17,871 nucleotides of DNA from an uncultured Kouleothrix sp. (GTDB lineage: Bacteria > Chloroflexota > Chloroflexia > Chloroflexales > Roseiflexaceae): contig CALLYN010000503.1 of NCBI GenBank assembly GCA_937858455.1, positions 1 through 17,871 on the forward strand, given 5' to 3'. Positions within the stretch are counted from its first letter, which is position 1, and each line of letters starts with the position of its first letter. Shown here in pieces: positions 1 to 7,320 of this stretch. Position numbers and translations under genes: made by a program. The notes below the pieces were generated by a model, which worked only from the letters and a program-made list of their open reading frames with translations, had not been told where the DNA came from and made no database searches.

Positions 1-28
1 GGTGGCGGCCACATTCGTGGCCGCCACC
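1..28. terminator. Perfect 12-bp stem-loop at the window edge
   Basis: A 12-base arm (GGTGGCGGCCAC), a 4-base ATTC loop and its exact reverse complement form a very stable GC-rich hairpin. No U-tract follows on the plus strand (next bases cgccagaaaaag). It probably ends transcription of a gene lying left of the window, but that gene is not visible, so the role is inferred. Confidence 0.5.
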
Positions 29-50
29 CGCCAGAAAAAGTGGATATTTA

Positions 51-67
51 GAGGGACTGCGTCCCTC
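51..67. repeat. Short inverted repeat, 7-bp arms with 3-base spacer
   Basis: GAGGGAC and GTCCCTC flank TGC, a perfect 17-base palindrome 23 bases after the first hairpin and about 125 bases before the kinase promoter. It could be a second small hairpin or a binding site for a dimeric regulator. Nothing in the sequence decides between these. Confidence 0.35.
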
Positions 68-190
68 CAAACCACCCTTTTCAGCCAACTTCTAACGCAC
101 GTGCATAGCTCCTACGCAGATGATGCCCCGGCCAAGGGTAGGGGTGCTCAGGGCGACGTCAAAGCCGCCGATATCCGCGCACGCGCCGCA

Positions 191-199
191 TGGTACAAT
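191..199 (+). promoter_or_regulatory. Extended -10 promoter of the histidine kinase gene
   Basis: TGGTACAAT matches an extended -10 element (TG-N-TACAAT) 31 bases upstream of the chosen ATG at 231. No convincing -35 box is seen 17 bases upstream. The same TGGTA-type box occurs before other genes in the window. Its position supports translation starting at 231 and not at the upstream ATG at 120, which would lie before the transcription start. Confidence 0.5.
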
Positions 200-230
200 A
201 GACATCCATTTTAATTGCCGAGGCCAAGCA

Positions 231-1397
231 ATGAGCGATATCCAGCGCCGCGAGCAGCAGCGTGACCGCCAGGTGCGCTATTTTGCCACGCTCAAGGTGA
301 TCGCCGAAACGCTCAATAATGGCGTAAGCCTGCGCCAAACTCTTGCTGGTACTATGCCGTTGGTGATCGAGCTGCTGCAGCTCCACACCGGCTGGCTGTT
401 CCTTGCCGACGAGCAGCTGGCCTTCGCGCTGGCTACATCGCACGAGCTTCCGCCTGCGCTTGCTTTTCCTGGGCCGGCCTGGGAGGGTGAGTGCGAGTGC
501 CAGAAGCTCGCATGCGCCGGCTCGCTGCACACCGGCGCCCAGGTCGTCGAATGCAGCCGGCTGCGCGGCGCCGCTGGCGACCGCCAGGGCCTGGCCTACC
601 ACGCCAGCGTGCCGCTCGTGAAAGGCGAGCGCATGCTTGGAATCATGAACGTTGCCACGCCGCAGTGGGATGTTTTTACGCCGCAAGATATCGAGATCCT
701 GTCGGCGATCGGTCATCAGATCGCCACGGCGATAGAGCGCACCCAGCTGGCCGAGCAGGCCATGCGCGTGGCCCTGGTCGAAGAGCGCAATCGCCTGGCG
801 CGCGAGGTGCACGATACGCTGGCCCAGGAGCTAACCGGCATTGCGCTGCAGCTCGAGGCGGCCGATGCCTTGCTCGCGAGCGCCCCCGAGCGCGCCCGCG
901 CCCGCATCCGCCAGGCGCTCGAACGTACGCGCGAGAGCCTCGACGAAGCCCGCCGCTCGGTGCTCGATCTGCGCGCCGGCCCACTCGAGCGCCAGGCGCT
1001 GCCCGCCGCGCTGGCCGAGCTGGCCCAACGCTTCGCCGGCGAGACGCAGATCGCCATTCGGGCCGATCTGCCGCCGATCAGCCCGCGCCTGCCCGCCCGC
1101 GTCGAAGAGGCGCTGTATCGCATCGCCCAGGAGGCCCTGGTGAATGTACGCCGCCACGCCCAGGCCGCACACGTCGCGCTGTCGCTCCAGCTGAGCGGTA
1201 GCCAGGTGTTGCTGGTGATCGCCGACGATGGCCGCGGCTTTGATGCGGCTCAGGCGTCGGCCGGCACGCCGTCCGAGCGGCGTGGTTTTGGGCTGATTGG
1301 CATGCAAGAGCGCGCCCATATGCTGCGCGGCACCATGCGCATGCATAGCGGCAGCGGCAGCGGTACGCGCGTCGAGGTGGCAATACCGCTCGAATAG
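231..1397 (+). CDS. GAF-domain sensor histidine kinase, NarL/DegS (HisKA_3) class
   Basis: A cytoplasmic two-component sensor kinase of 388 residues with no membrane segment. An N-terminal GAF region (about 20-170) is followed by a HisKA_3 dimerisation domain whose phospho-acceptor is His194 in the motif REVHDTLAQ. A HATPase domain follows, with the N-box near NVRRH (305-309), DDGRGF (331-336) and a terminal GFGLIGMQER box. This is the architecture of kinases that pair with NarL/FixJ-type regulators. The GAF region carries four clustered cysteines (Cys88, 90, 95, 108), suggesting a metal, Fe-S or thiol sensor by inference. The ATG at 231 was chosen because GAGG lies 7 bases upstream and the promoter box lies between 120 and 231. 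No NarL-type regulator lies beside it, so it is an orphan here. The class is firm; the signal is unknown. Confidence 0.9.
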   Translation: MSDIQRREQQRDRQVRYFATLKVIAETLNNGVSLRQTLAGTMPLVIELLQLHTGWLFLADEQLAFALATSHELPPALAFPGPAWEGECECQKLACAGSLHTGAQVVECSRLRGAAGDRQGLAYHASVPLVKGERMLGIMNVATPQWDVFTPQDIEILSAIGHQIATAIERTQLAEQAMRVALVEERNRLAREVHDTLAQELTGIALQLEAADALLASAPERARARIRQALERTRESLDEARRSVLDLRAGPLERQALPAALAELAQRFAGETQIAIRADLPPISPRLPARVEEALYRIAQEALVNVRRHAQAAHVALSLQLSGSQVLLVIADDGRGFDAAQASAGTPSERRGFGLIGMQERAHMLRGTMRMHSGSGSGTRVEVAIPLE

Positions 1398-1469
1398 CCT
1401 AGCCAAATGACATTTTTGTTATCTACGTGCCCTTCCCATTTGGATCGTACGTTTCCTCTAATACCGGCT

Positions 1470-1475
1470 TATAAT
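1470..1475 (+). promoter_or_regulatory. -10 box TATAAT of the secreted beta-helix protein gene
   Basis: A consensus TATAAT lies 19 bases before the ATG at 1495 and predicts a leader of only about a dozen bases. No good -35 hexamer is present at 16-18 bases upstream. The GGGGA ribosome binding site lies between the box and the ATG. Confidence 0.5.
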
Positions 1476-1494
1476 CGCTCGCGTGGGGACGACA

Positions 1495-2847
1495 ATGAAC
1501 AAACCGCATCCCATGCCCCTGCTTCGGATCATCGCCTGCCTGGCCATGCTCGCCGGGCTGCTCGCAGCAGCCGGGCTTGCCGTCACGCCGGCTGTGGCCG
1601 TCAACTCGCCGAAGACGCTGATTAGCTCAAACATTACCACCAGCACGACCTGGACGCTGGCTAACAGCCCGTACCTGGTCACAGCGCCGATTGCCGTCGC
1701 TGCCGCCGCCACGCTCACGATCGAGCCTGGCGTCGAGGTGCAGTTTCTCAAAGCCACGGGCCTGCGCATCGACGGCGGCCTGCAGGCGCGCGGCACCCAC
1801 GCGCGCCAGATCTGGCTGCACGCCGCCGGCGACGATTGGGCCGGCCTCGAAGTCGTCCAGCCCGCCGGCGACATTCTGCTGCAGTCGGTGACACTTGAGA
1901 ACGGCCTGTCTGGCCTGTCGATCACTCCCACCTCCACGCTTGCGCCAGGCGCCGCGCCGCGCCGCGTCGATCTGCTCGAAAGCCTGCTGCGCGCCAATAC
2001 GGTTGGCGTCAGCGCCGACTACACGCTCGGCAATAGCGTGCGCCTGACCATGCGCAATAACCTGATCACCGGCAATTTGCTCGGGCTGCGCGTCAATGGC
2101 AAGCCTGCGGGCCAGTCGGTGCTTGGGCTGAGCTACAACAGCTTTGTGAGCAACGGCATTGGCCTCAAGGCGCTCAATATCAGCAGCGGGCAGCTTGAGG
2201 CTGGGTGGCAGTGGTGGAACGACGCGGGCGGGCCGCAGATCCTATCCAACGACTCGCTCACCTGCCAGAACTCGGCCGCGCCAGCGCCGGGGTCGTCGCC
2301 CGCCGAGCTGATTTGTGGGCAGGGGCTGGTGAACGTTGAGCCGTTCACGAAGGCGCCGGCTGGCCGCGCGATCGTGGCGCCAAATGCGCAGGGTCAGGTC
2401 GAGGCGGCGATTGGCGCTGGCGCGCTGAACGATATTGTCGGCACGACCAGCCTGGTGACGATCACCGTACCGCTTAATACCTTCAGCCAGCCAGTCGACC
2501 TGCTGGTCGCGCCGCGCGTGTTCGATACCGCCCCGCCTGGCCAGCCGACCCAGCTCGGCTTTGAAGTAACCGCAGCGGCCGGCGGCCAGGAGCTGCGCAG
2601 CTTCAACGGCACCAAGCAGATAACCGCCGAGCTGAGCTATACGCCCCAGGATCTCAGCGGCGCCGACGCGAACAAGCTCATGCTGTTCTTCTACGACGAG
2701 CAGCATCAGCGCTGGGATTTCACTGGCATCGCATCCGGCGGCGACCCGCAGAGCCTGCGCTTTATCGCGCGCCTGAGCCACCTGAGCCGCCTGCGGGTCG
2801 CCGCGATCGACCTGTTCTTCGATTACCTGCCGGTGGTGCAAAACTAG
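1495..2847 (+). CDS. Secreted right-handed beta-helix-like protein, function unknown
   Basis: A 450-residue exported protein. Residues 1-35 form a signal peptide: a short basic start, the hydrophobic stretch [21 protein letters not shown], and an AVA cleavage site before VNS. Residues about 45-230 show repeated short beta-strand turns such as [11 protein letters not shown] and [12 protein letters not shown], plus asparagine-ladder-like patches ([28 protein letters not shown]). This is the pattern of right-handed parallel beta-helix proteins. The C-terminal third looks like a separate beta domain, and the protein ends in DYLPVVQN. I see no catalytic motif. The ATG at 1495 has GGGGA 5 bases upstream; an in-frame GTG at 1483 is possible but too close to the promoter. 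Its stop overlaps that of convergent radC. A cell-surface or extracellular role is likely; the substrate is unknown. Confidence 0.75.
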   Translation: MNKPHPMPLLRIIACLAMLAGLLAAAGLAVTPAVAVNSPKTLISSNITTSTTWTLANSPYLVTAPIAVAAAATLTIEPGVEVQFLKATGLRIDGGLQARGTHARQIWLHAAGDDWAGLEVVQPAGDILLQSVTLENGLSGLSITPTSTLAPGAAPRRVDLLESLLRANTVGVSADYTLGNSVRLTMRNNLITGNLLGLRVNGKPAGQSVLGLSYNSFVSNGIGLKALNISSGQLEAGWQWWNDAGGPQILSNDSLTCQNSAAPAPGSSPAELICGQGLVNVEPFTKAPAGRAIVAPNAQGQVEAAIGAGALNDIVGTTSLVTITVPLNTFSQPVDLLVAPRVFDTAPPGQPTQLGFEVTAAAGGQELRSFNGTKQITAELSYTPQDLSGADANKLMLFFYDEQHQRWDFTGIASGGDPQSLRFIARLSHLSRLRVAAIDLFFDYLPVVQN

Positions 2848-3542
2848 CGGCTGAAGCCAAGCCCGCGCTCGCGCATGCTCACGAAGCGGCCCTGCCCGAT
2901 CACAAGGTGGTCGAGCACTTCGACATCGAGGAGCTTGCCGGCAGAAACGATCTCGCGCGTTACCAGCACATCCTCGGGGCTGGGCGTTGGGTCGCCCGAT
3001 GGGTGGTTGTGCGCAACAATCAGCGCGGCGCTGTTGTGCCGCAGCGCTGCCTTGAACACCTCGCCCACGCGCACCAGCGAGGCATTCAGGCTGCCGACAT
3101 AGACAGTCGATACCGCCTGGACGCGGTTTTTCGTGTCGAGCAGCACGGTTCGCAGGTGCTCCTGGTCGAGGTGGCCCATTTCGAGCATGAGCAGCTGCGC
3201 GGCGTCGGTGGGGTTTTTGATCTGCAAACGCTCGGCCGGGTCGGCCAGCAGCAGGCGCCGCCCGATCTCCAGCGCGGCTTTCAGCGTGGCGGCTTTGGCT
3301 TCGCCGATGCCGTGCCGCCGGCACAGCTCGCCGTAGTCGCAGCGCAGCAGCCCCGGCCAGCCGCCCTGTTCCACCAGCAGTTGCTGCGCCAGCAGCAGTA
3401 CGTTCGTGCCGGGCACGCCTACGCGCAGCACGATCGCCAGCAATTCGGCGTCGCTTAGCGCCTGCGCGCCCAGGTCGCGCAGGCGCTCGCGCGGCTGCGC
3501 GCCGGCCGGCAGCTCCTTGATTCGTAGATGGTACTCGGGCAT
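2844..3542 (-). CDS. radC: RadC family JAB/MPN+ domain protein (UPF0758)
   Basis: A 232-residue protein of the RadC family. The N-terminal part (about 4-98) contains a helix-hairpin-helix-like segment ([21 protein letters not shown]). The C-terminal JAB domain carries the full JAMM zinc signature [14 protein letters not shown], with ligands at about His178, His180 and Asp191 and the conserved serine at 188. Members are widespread in bacteria; a role in DNA repair was originally proposed but is not established, and the domain belongs to a metalloprotease fold. The ATG at 3542 is preferred over the GTG one codon upstream because GAAGGA lies at correct spacing before it. It is probably last in a minus-strand operon after the acyltransferase (77-base gap). 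Its last 4 bases overlap the convergent upstream neighbour's stop. Confidence 0.93.
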   Translation of the reverse strand: MPEYHLRIKELPAGAQPRERLRDLGAQALSDAELLAIVLRVGVPGTNVLLLAQQLLVEQGGWPGLLRCDYGELCRRHGIGEAKAATLKAALEIGRRLLLADPAERLQIKNPTDAAQLLMLEMGHLDQEHLRTVLLDTKNRVQAVSTVYVGSLNASLVRVGEVFKAALRHNSAALIVAHNHPSGDPTPSPEDVLVTREIVSAGKLLDVEVLDHLVIGQGRFVSMRERGLGFSR

Positions 3543-3619
3543 CACGGTCCTTCATGCTATGGCTTGAACCCATGCCTGTACTACCGTGCCGTGTATGGTG
3601 GTGATATGGCCTGTAAGTC

Positions 3620-4942
3620 TCAGTTCTGCGCCGCCTGCACGGCCCTGCCTACCTGCTCGGCTAGCGCCGTGCGCCGCGCCACCAGCTCGCGCACCAGCGC
3701 GCGGTGCCGCAGCGTCAGCCAGGTGTAGCCCAGCGCCTCGCGGAACTCGCGCCAGAACTCGCCCCAGCGCAGCGCGGCATAGGCCAGCGCCGGCGCGGCT
3801 ATCAGCAGCGCCAGCCCCCACCAGCCGCTCACCAGCCATCCGGCGATCAGCGCCGCAATGACCCAGCCAAGCACCACCAGCACGGTGCCGATGATCAGCT
3901 TGCCGGTGCTGGTTGTCTCTTCGAATTTGCCCAGCAGCACCGGCGTCAGCGGCGCCGCTAGCCGGTAGGTCGCGTAGCTCAGCACGAATCCGGCGAGCGC
4001 TGGCGCCAACAGCGCCAGCAGCAGTAGCCCCAGCCCAAACAGGCGCCCGCGCCGCACTGCGCTCAGCTCGAGATCCCACGGATCGGTTATGCCGAAGGTG
4101 CGCAGCACCCGCGCGTAGCGCCGCGCCTGTTGCTCGAGCGCCGCGAGCCTGGCTGGGTCGGTTGCCCGCAGGCGCTGGTATGCCGCTAGCAGCGCGGCAG
4201 TGCGGGCGTGCTGCTCCTCAAGCGTCTGCGGCTCGTGTGGCGCTGTCCAGGCCGCCACCAGCGGCAGGCCCTTCAGCAGCTCGGCATTCTCGGCCTGCAG
4301 CACCACCTCGTCGAGATACATGTCGATCCGCTCGGTCAGGCGGTCGGCGGCGCCGTGCGGGTCGCTGGCGTACAGCGCTGCCAGATCGTCGATCGTAAAT
4401 GGCCGCCCTACCACCACCAGCGCCGCCGAGCGAAAGCGTGCTTTGTCCTGGTACCACAGTCCTACCGGCACCACCCGCAGATCGATCGCCCAGCCGGTTT
4501 CGGCCTCGGCGCTTAGCGCGATCCGCGCCGCGCCAGTGCGCAGCGGCAGCATTGTGGTATGCGAGTGCGTCGTGCCTTCGGGAAACAGCGCGAGCGGGTG
4601 ATTACGCTGCAGCAGCTCGCGGCAGCGCGCGAAGGTTGCCTCGTTGCGGCTGCTGCGGTCGCCCTGCGCCCCGCCCGCCAGCCCCTCGTCGCGCGGGCGA
4701 TACACCGGCAGTGCGCCAAACGCCGCCATGAGCACGCGGCCCACCGGGTTGGCGAAAAACGTGCTTTTCGCCAGAAACGCCACGTGCCGGCGCAGCCCAA
4801 TCATCAGCACCAGCGCGTCGAGCAGGCCATTGGGATGGTTCGCAACCATGAGCATCGGCTGCCCGGTGGGCAGCCGATCAAGCCCGCGCACCTCGATGCG
4901 CGGGTAGAACAGCCGAACCAGCTGCAGAATGATCAGGCGCAT
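3620..4942 (-). CDS. PlsC-type glycerolipid acyltransferase with C-terminal membrane region
   Basis: A 440-residue membrane-associated acyltransferase. The N-terminal domain has the family blocks in order: the catalytic block NHPNGLLD (35-42; the histidine-aspartate spacing is one longer than the classic HX4D), block II near GALPVYRPRDEG, block III FPEGTTHS (120-127) and block IV VVPVGLWY (157-164). It should transfer acyl groups to glycerol phosphate or a related lipid. A linker rich in Ala/Arg (about 235-295) leads to hydrophobic segments at about 301-330 and 348-395. At 440 residues it is longer than ordinary PlsC (about 240) and resembles the larger GPAT-like proteins with C-terminal helices. 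It starts 6 bases after the nudix stop, so co-transcription is likely. The exact acyl acceptor cannot be told. Confidence 0.85.
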   Translation of the reverse strand: MRLIILQLVRLFYPRIEVRGLDRLPTGQPMLMVANHPNGLLDALVLMIGLRRHVAFLAKSTFFANPVGRVLMAAFGALPVYRPRDEGLAGGAQGDRSSRNEATFARCRELLQRNHPLALFPEGTTHSHTTMLPLRTGAARIALSAEAETGWAIDLRVVPVGLWYQDKARFRSAALVVVGRPFTIDDLAALYASDPHGAADRLTERIDMYLDEVVLQAENAELLKGLPLVAAWTAPHEPQTLEEQHARTAALLAAYQRLRATDPARLAALEQQARRYARVLRTFGITDPWDLELSAVRRGRLFGLGLLLLALLAPALAGFVLSYATYRLAAPLTPVLLGKFEETTSTGKLIIGTVLVVLGWVIAALIAGWLVSGWWGLALLIAAPALAYAALRWGEFWREFREALGYTWLTLRHRALVRELVARRTALAEQVGRAVQAAQN

Positions 4943-4948
4943 GCGATA

Positions 4949-5431
4949 TTAGCTCTGCTTTGCCTCTGGCCCGCCCAGCAACAGCGCCCGCGCATCGCGC
5001 ACAATGTTGCGCACGCGCTTGCGCCGGATGCGCCGCAGCGCTGCCGTGAGCGGAAACCAGCGCGTGCGCACGATGCGCTCTTTTGCCTGCGGCCGCGGCC
5101 GGCCCGAAACCGCCCGAACCAGGTAGTACGTCACACTTTTGCGGCGCGGCCGCCCAGCCTTCTGAATAGTATAAACGACTTGGCCCACCAGCTGCTCAAC
5201 TTCGCCCGTAATGCTGGTTTCTTCGGCTACCTCGCGGGCTACGGCTAAGCGCTCTTCTTCGCCTGGCTTGATCCGGCCCTTTGGTAGCGTCCAGAAGCCG
5301 CCCTGTTTCTTGATCAGCAAGATCTCGATCTGGCCGCGGGCGTTGCGCCGGTATACCACGCCGCCGGCCGCGCTGATCAGCGCGTCGAGATCCGGCCCCT
5401 CGAATGCGGTTGGATCCATGTCAAGACTCAT
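4949..5431 (-). CDS. Nudix hydrolase
   Basis: A 160-residue protein with a Nudix box at residues 52-74: G52, E58, R66-E67 and E70-E71 are all present. The glycine of the box's end (EExGU) is replaced by Ser73 (EETSI). The core WTLPKGRIKPGEE and the flanking beta strands fit diphosphohydrolases of the MutT/Ap4A type, which clean up or regulate nucleoside diphosphate derivatives; the substrate is not predictable. The C-terminus is strongly basic (RRIRRKRVRN), which could contact nucleic acid or a phosphate-rich ligand. The start at 5431 (MSLDMDPT) has GGAGGA 10 bases upstream; the reading frame stays open further upstream, but that part is low-complexity and lacks a ribosome site. First gene of the probable nudix-acyltransferase-radC operon and divergent from pstS. 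Confidence 0.88.
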   Translation of the reverse strand: MSLDMDPTAFEGPDLDALISAAGGVVYRRNARGQIEILLIKKQGGFWTLPKGRIKPGEEERLAVAREVAEETSITGEVEQLVGQVVYTIQKAGRPRRKSVTYYLVRAVSGRPRPQAKERIVRTRWFPLTAALRRIRRKRVRNIVRDARALLLGGPEAKQS

Positions 5432-5550
5432 CCGTGTACGCTCCTCCAGAGCCGTGCCCCGCAGCGCGCTGCAGCATGGACGATCGCCCCGCCTGCCGGC
5501 GCGGTGGGCGCGATGTGACGCTCCACCGCCGGTGCCTGCCTGTAAGAACA

Positions 5551-5559
5551 TGGTATAAT
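5551..5559 (+). promoter_or_regulatory. Extended -10 promoter of the pst operon
   Basis: TGGTATAAT is a perfect extended -10 element 46 bases upstream of the pstS ATG. There is no TTGACA-like -35 at the right spacing, as expected if the extended -10 suffices or an activator such as PhoB assists. I could not identify a clear pair of Pho-box direct repeats in 5480-5550. Confidence 0.6.
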
Positions 5560-5605
5560 ACGCACGCTTTTAATAATTGCTTAATATACCAGAGACAACC
5601 ATTTG

Positions 5606-6460
5606 ATGCACATCGTTTGCTCGTTGCCGCCATACGCCGCCACGCCCCGACGCCCGTCGGTACGCTGGCGGTATTTGCTGTGGCTGGCGCTGCTGCTGCT
5701 CACCGCCTGCGGCCAAGATCAGTCGGGCCTGACGGTTACCGGCTCGACTTCGGTCGCGCCGTTCGCCGAGCACCTTGCCGAAATGTACCAGCGCGCCCAC
5801 GTCGGCACGGCGATCAATATCCAATCGCTCGGCTCGGGCGCAGGCATCCAGGCCGCCATCGACGGCGTGGCCGAGATCGGCATGTCGTCGCGCCAGCTCA
5901 AGCCCGAAGAGGCCGCCAAGCTCGACGAGCTGGTGATCGCCCGTGACGCGCTGGCCGTGATCGTGCATCCCGACAACCCGGTTTCCCAGCTGAGCCTTGC
6001 GCAGGTGCAAGATATCTTTTCCGGCAAGATTCGCACCTGGAAGGCGTTTGGCGGCCCGGATGAGCCGATCAACCTCGTGATCCGCGAAGCTGGGTCAGGC
6101 ACCTTCAGCGCGTTCGACGAGTTGGTGATGAAAGGCAAGCAGGTTACCACCAGCGCGCTGCGCCAAGGCTCGAACGGCGCCATCCGGCAGGTCGTGGCCG
6201 AGGATCCCAATGCCATCGGCTATATTTCGCTCGGCATCGTCGACTCAAGCGTCAAGCCATTGACGATCGACAATGTAGCGCCGTCGGTGGCGCATGTCGA
6301 GGCCGGTAGCTACAAGTTTGTCCGGCCGTTTTTATTTATCTGGCAGAAAAATCATACCTTCAGCCCGCTGGCCGAACAATACGTCAAGTTTGTTATGAGC
6401 GATGAAGGCCAGCAAGAGCTGCAAAAGCTCGGCCTGGTGAAAGGAGCGGCATCGCGATGA
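5606..6460 (+). CDS. pstS: Phosphate-binding lipoprotein of the Pst ABC transporter
   Basis: A 284-residue substrate-binding lipoprotein that captures inorganic phosphate and delivers it to PstCA. The signal peptide has an Arg-rich start and a hydrophobic core ending in the lipobox LTAC, with the lipidated cysteine at residue 35. The mature part shows PstS phosphate-site motifs: TVTGSTSVAPF (about 43-53), QSLGSGAG with MSSRQLK, and REAGSGTFSAFDE (160-172). The length is typical of short bacterial PstS forms. The ATG at 5606 was chosen; a TTG sits directly before it in frame, and the ribosome site (AGAGA) is weak. It heads the pst operon, and its TGA overlaps the pstC ATG in an ATGA junction, indicating translational coupling. 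Confidence 0.95.
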   Translation: MHIVCSLPPYAATPRRPSVRWRYLLWLALLLLTACGQDQSGLTVTGSTSVAPFAEHLAEMYQRAHVGTAINIQSLGSGAGIQAAIDGVAEIGMSSRQLKPEEAAKLDELVIARDALAVIVHPDNPVSQLSLAQVQDIFSGKIRTWKAFGGPDEPINLVIREAGSGTFSAFDELVMKGKQVTTSALRQGSNGAIRQVVAEDPNAIGYISLGIVDSSVKPLTIDNVAPSVAHVEAGSYKFVRPFLFIWQKNHTFSPLAEQYVKFVMSDEGQQELQKLGLVKGAASR

Positions 6461-7320
6461 AAGAGCGCGGCATTGGCGTTCTGCTGCTCGCCACAGCCCT
6501 TGGCGCGCTGATCGCGCTGGGCCTGATCACCTATTTCATCTTTCAGGCCGGCGTGCCGCTGATTGCAAAAGTTGGCCTGTGGCAGTTCCTCAGCGGCACC
6601 GAGTGGAATCCAACCGCGAAAGTGCCGAAGTTTGGCATTCTGCCGATGATCGTCGGCTCGCTGTGGCTCACGTTTGGCTCGCTGCTGATAGGCGTTCCGC
6701 TTGGCCTGGCCGTGGCGGTCTTCATGGTCGAGCTGGCGCCGCCGCGCCTCGCAGTGCTGATGCGCCCGGCGATCCAGCTGCTGGCCGGTATTCCCTCGGT
6801 GATCTATGGCTTTATCGGCCTCACGCTGCTGGCGCCGCTGATCCGTGCGACGCTGGGCGGGCCGGGCCTGAGCGTGCTTACCGGCGCGATCATTCTTGGC
6901 TTCATGATATTGCCCACGATAATCGCAATCTCCGAAGATGCTATGCGCGCAGTGCCGCTGGCTATTCGCGAGGGCGCGGTGGCGCTGGGCTCGTCGCACT
7001 GGCAGGTGATCATCGGTGTGATCCTGCCTGCCGCGCGCTCGGGCATTATCGCTGGCGTGATCCTGGGCATGGGCCGCGCGCTCGGCGAAACCATGGCCGT
7101 GATCATGATGATCGGCAACTCGCTGAATATTCCGGTTTCGCCGCTCCAGCCGGCCACCACGCTCACCAGCAACATCGGCCTCGAAATGGCCTACGCCGGC
7201 GGCGATCATCGCCAGGCCCTGTTTGGCACCGGCGTTGTGCTGTTTATTTTTATCATGATCTTAAACGCGCTCGCCACCACATTTGTGCGGCGCCCCGCTA
7301 CCAGCCGGAGAAGTGCATGA
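6457..7320 (+). CDS. pstC: Phosphate ABC transporter permease PstC
   Basis: A 287-residue inner-membrane permease that forms half of the phosphate channel with PstA. Around six hydrophobic segments are visible, starting with the N-terminal helix LLLATALGALIALGLITYFIF. The region 165-215 contains the ABC permease coupling loop (REGAVALGSSHWQVIIGVILPAA), which contacts PstB, followed by the PstC-typical GMGRALGETMAVIMMIGN. AAGGAG lies 11 bases before the ATG. The start overlaps the pstS stop by four bases, and its own stop overlaps the pstA start in the same ATGA manner. Nothing appears damaged. Confidence 0.95.
   Translation: MKERGIGVLLLATALGALIALGLITYFIFQAGVPLIAKVGLWQFLSGTEWNPTAKVPKFGILPMIVGSLWLTFGSLLIGVPLGLAVAVFMVELAPPRLAVLMRPAIQLLAGIPSVIYGFIGLTLLAPLIRATLGGPGLSVLTGAIILGFMILPTIIAISEDAMRAVPLAIREGAVALGSSHWQVIIGVILPAARSGIIAGVILGMGRALGETMAVIMMIGNSLNIPVSPLQPATTLTSNIGLEMAYAGGDHRQALFGTGVVLFIFIMILNALATTFVRRPATSRRSA

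Noticed and set aside
97..104. 8-base palindrome GCACGTGC
   Set aside because: It is short, expected by chance in GC-rich DNA, and has no supporting context.
2..214. Small open frame of 70 codons at the window start
   Set aside because: It spans two perfect hairpins and the kinase promoter, has no ribosome site in the window and no recognisable protein features.
120..230. N-terminal extension of the histidine kinase from the ATG at 120
   Set aside because: The extended -10 box at 191-199 lies inside it, the extra residues look unlike a kinase, and the ATG at 231 has a good ribosome site.
2242..3573. 443-codon minus-strand open frame covering radC and part of the beta-helix gene
   Set aside because: It overlaps two supported genes in another frame and is Arg/Ala-rich low-complexity.
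5432..5550. Pho box (PhoB binding repeats) upstream of pstS
   Set aside because: I looked for tandem 11-base repeats with CTGTCAT-like halves and found none convincing.
5549..5560. Possible bidirectional promoter: the reverse strand reads TATTAT over the pst -10 box
   Set aside because: The reverse box would give the nudix gene a leader of about 117 bases, and any AT-rich -10 box looks like a -10 in reverse; no other support.
6579..7316. Long open frame fused upstream of pstA
   Set aside because: It is an out-of-frame shadow of pstC with Arg/Ala-rich, non-membrane composition. PstA begins at the ATGA overlap at 7317.
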